Below the pieces are notes generated by a model that was not told the origin of the DNA, did not search any database, and was given only the letters and a program-made list of their open reading frames with translations. A program made the translations under genes and the position numbers. A DNA stretch of 6,137 nt from Chloroflexota bacterium (GTDB lineage: Bacteria; Chloroflexota; Dehalococcoidia; SZUA-161; SpSt-899): NCBI GenBank assembly GCA_018657655.1, contig JABHWQ010000467.1, forward strand, positions 1-6,137. Reading direction: 5' to 3'. This document shows positions 4,995 through 6,137 of the stretch, piece by piece. Position 1 is the first letter of the stretch. Every line of letters starts with the position of its first letter.

Positions 4995-6031
4995 CTACGG
5001 TTTGAATCTCTGCCCGACAACTGCCTGCCTTGCGGCGATGGCCTCTCTACGATCTTCCTTGGTGACGAGTGGAGTGTCGCTGGGGAAATAATCCCGGATC
5101 TCGTCGAATTCAATCACCCGGGTGATTGAATTCGGGCACTTGATCACAGTATGTCCATCGAAGGAACATGGTACCCTCCAGTCGTCCCTCTGTATCCAGC
5201 CAGTTTGGGATACCTGGATTTTCAGGGCAAATGACATAGCGATAGATGTCATCACTGTTGAGAAATGACATATGCCCATTCAGGTGTGTCTGACGAGTTC
5301 GGTAATCCAGAGATTCCCACCACATATTGCCCAATTCAATATTGGTGTATAGGCAATCAGTAACAGGAAATTCGACTAGCAGTGCCTCCCCCGGTTCGAG
5401 TTTGAAGTGCCCGATGCTTGTGTTGTTAAACGGATCAGCCATTTCCATTTCACCGACTTTGGGCGGTTCAATGGTGTTAGGCGGGATATCACCGGAACGG
5501 AAAAGAAATCAGTGGGCCGTAGAAACTTCTGACGGATTCCACAAATCGCGCCGCGTCATCCAGCTGAGTTGCCATCTTTGTAGGATCAAGCGGATCGGAT
5601 GATGTACCTTCCATAGTGAGGTTGGTAATCTGTAATGTTCCTTCCGTCTCGGTTTCCCAGTCGTCAAATAGCTTGCGAACCACCATAATCTTGGCATCGG
5701 GTTCCAGTTTTAGCCAATTGCCGGGGTGTGGATCGGGACTTGGAATGATCTCGAAACTTCCATCGGGCTCTACGATAAGTTCCTCTGAATTGAGGCTCGA
5801 TATAGTCCTGAGTTAGTTGTAAGTATCGAACCCAATAAAACCGCTATAGACATTAAAAGATGTGAACACGTTCGTGCCAAGTGTGCCGGTGACCAGATGG
5901 GTTTGATCGCCTTGAATCGCTCCTCCGGAGTAGACGTTATCCAGATTATCATGACCGATCTTCACTGGTGCATTGGGATACCTGGTGAAGTAAGGGCGAA
6001 GAGGATCATCGTTTTCCACTAATTCGTTCAT
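4995..6031 (-). pseudogene. DUF1214 domain protein (nonsense codon and two frameshifts)
   Basis: Reading the minus strand across three frames reconstructs a DUF1214-type protein. Frame one, from about 6031, has DPLRPYFTRYPNAPVKIG, DNLDNVYSGGAIQGD and FTSFNVYSGF. It meets a TAA at 5813-5815, then continues in the same frame with TISSLNSEELIVEPDGSFEI, HPGNWLKLEPDAK, VVRKLFDDWETE and TQLDDAARFVESV. A shift of about one base near 5495-5510 leads to GDIPPNTIEPPKVG, KLEPGEALLVEFPVTDCLY, NMWWESLDYRTRQTHLN, PGIPNWLDTEGRLEGTMFLR and YCDQVP. A second shift near 5133, inside a perfect palindrome, leads to the proper tail (ITRVIEFDEIRDYFPSDTP, then REAIAARQAVVGQRF) and a TAG at 4995. The N-terminal part of the family is missing or off the right edge. 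DUF1214 proteins have no settled biochemical role. The stop lies 36 nt from the converging hydratase stop. Family call firm; three lesions make function unlikely unless they are sequence errors. Confidence 0.82.
5105..5134. repeat. Perfect 30-bp palindrome without a spacer
   Basis: The two 15-base arms are exact reverse complements, from CGAATTCAATCACCC on the left to GGGTGATTGAATTCG on the right, meeting at CCCGGG. The next pair outward (5104/5135) is T/G and does not match. The element lies in the 3' part of the DUF1214 pseudogene exactly where its reading frame breaks. The right arm on the coding strand encodes conserved-looking VIEF, so at least that arm is ancestral coding sequence and not an inserted element. 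Confidence 0.9.
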
Positions 6032-6039
6032 TCTATAAT
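6012..6039 (+). promoter_or_regulatory. Possible promoter for the right-edge gene
   Basis: A perfect TATAAT at 6034-6039 is followed by A/T-rich DNA and lies about 48 nt before the ATG at 6087. A weak TTTTCC (3 of 6) stands 16 bp upstream as the -35. The -10 box is good but the -35 box is poor, so this is tentative. Confidence 0.3.
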
Positions 6040-6086
6040 ATGGGTAATATCTTAAAAAAGCCACCGAAATATGAGAGAATGGTGGT

Positions 6087-6137
6087 ATGGCATACAAAAG
6101 AAGTTGTCCAAGATGCGGAAATATAAAGAGTTGGGCA
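6087..6137 (+). CDS. N-terminus of a zinc-ribbon protein, possibly a transposase (partial, runs off right edge)
   Basis: An ATG at 6087 opens a frame of 17 codons to the window edge, reading MAYKRSCPRCGNIKSWA. The CPRCG knuckle, six residues from the start, is typical of the first half of a zinc ribbon. An N-terminal ribbon of this kind is common in IS1/IS1595-type transposases, but also in other small DNA- or RNA-binding proteins. GAGAG at 6073-6077 is an acceptable ribosome-binding site nine nucleotides upstream. The gene sits at the broken N-terminal side of the DUF1214 pseudogene, consistent with a mobile element having inserted there. No terminal inverted repeat or target duplication can be verified. 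An alternative ATG at 6071 in another frame gives a less convincing protein. Confidence 0.42.
   Translation, partial: MAYKRSCPRCGNIKSWA

Overview
The window is about 6.1 kb of moderate-GC bacterial DNA (by eye in the mid-40s % GC). It uses ordinary Shine-Dalgarno/ATG starts plus a few GTG/TTG candidates. The gene families are a bestrophin-like membrane protein, an NDP-forming acyl-CoA synthetase, a PAPS-type sulfotransferase, a secreted transglutaminase-like protein, an enoyl-CoA hydratase homologue and a DUF1214 protein. They suggest an environmental, lipid- or aromatic-degrading bacterium, perhaps an uncultured Chloroflexota (Dehalococcoidia-like) or proteobacterial lineage. That placement is an impression from the families, not a measurement.

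Layout, left to right. Positions 1-87 are the hydrophobic tail of a gene entering from the left. Positions 119-297 hold one or two tiny hydrophobic ORFs behind a perfect Shine-Dalgarno. Positions 308-1090 encode an apparently intact bestrophin-like membrane protein. Positions 1205-2400 are the wreck of an acyl-CoA synthetase (CoA-binding and ligase domains). It has an early stop, two frame changes and at least two apparent in-frame deletions. Positions 2406-2927 are a sulfotransferase fragment lacking its N-terminal PAPS-binding part and its middle. On the minus strand, converging 18 nt away, 2946-3746 encodes a single-pass membrane-anchored transglutaminase-like protein that stops right after its last catalytic-motif residues. 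Positions 3747-4178 contain no recognised gene but hold two adjacent hairpins and a good promoter for 4179-4958, an intact crotonase-fold enoyl-CoA hydratase homologue. Converging with it, 4995-6031 (minus) is a DUF1214 pseudogene with a nonsense codon and two frameshifts, one inside a perfect 30-bp palindrome. At the right edge (6087-6137, plus) a zinc-ribbon protein begins, possibly a transposase.

The main theme is gene decay: three accessory metabolic genes are broken several times each, while the bestrophin-like, transglutaminase-like and hydratase genes stay open. I see no defence system, CRISPR array, RNA gene or complete mobile element. The genes do not form one pathway. The CoA ligase and hydratase could both have belonged to acyl-CoA catabolism, but they are separately promoted and only the hydratase looks functional. 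The most unusual signals are the palindrome-linked frameshift, the repeated in-frame deletions that remove catalytic segments, and the hydratase that lacks one of the two classical catalytic glutamates.
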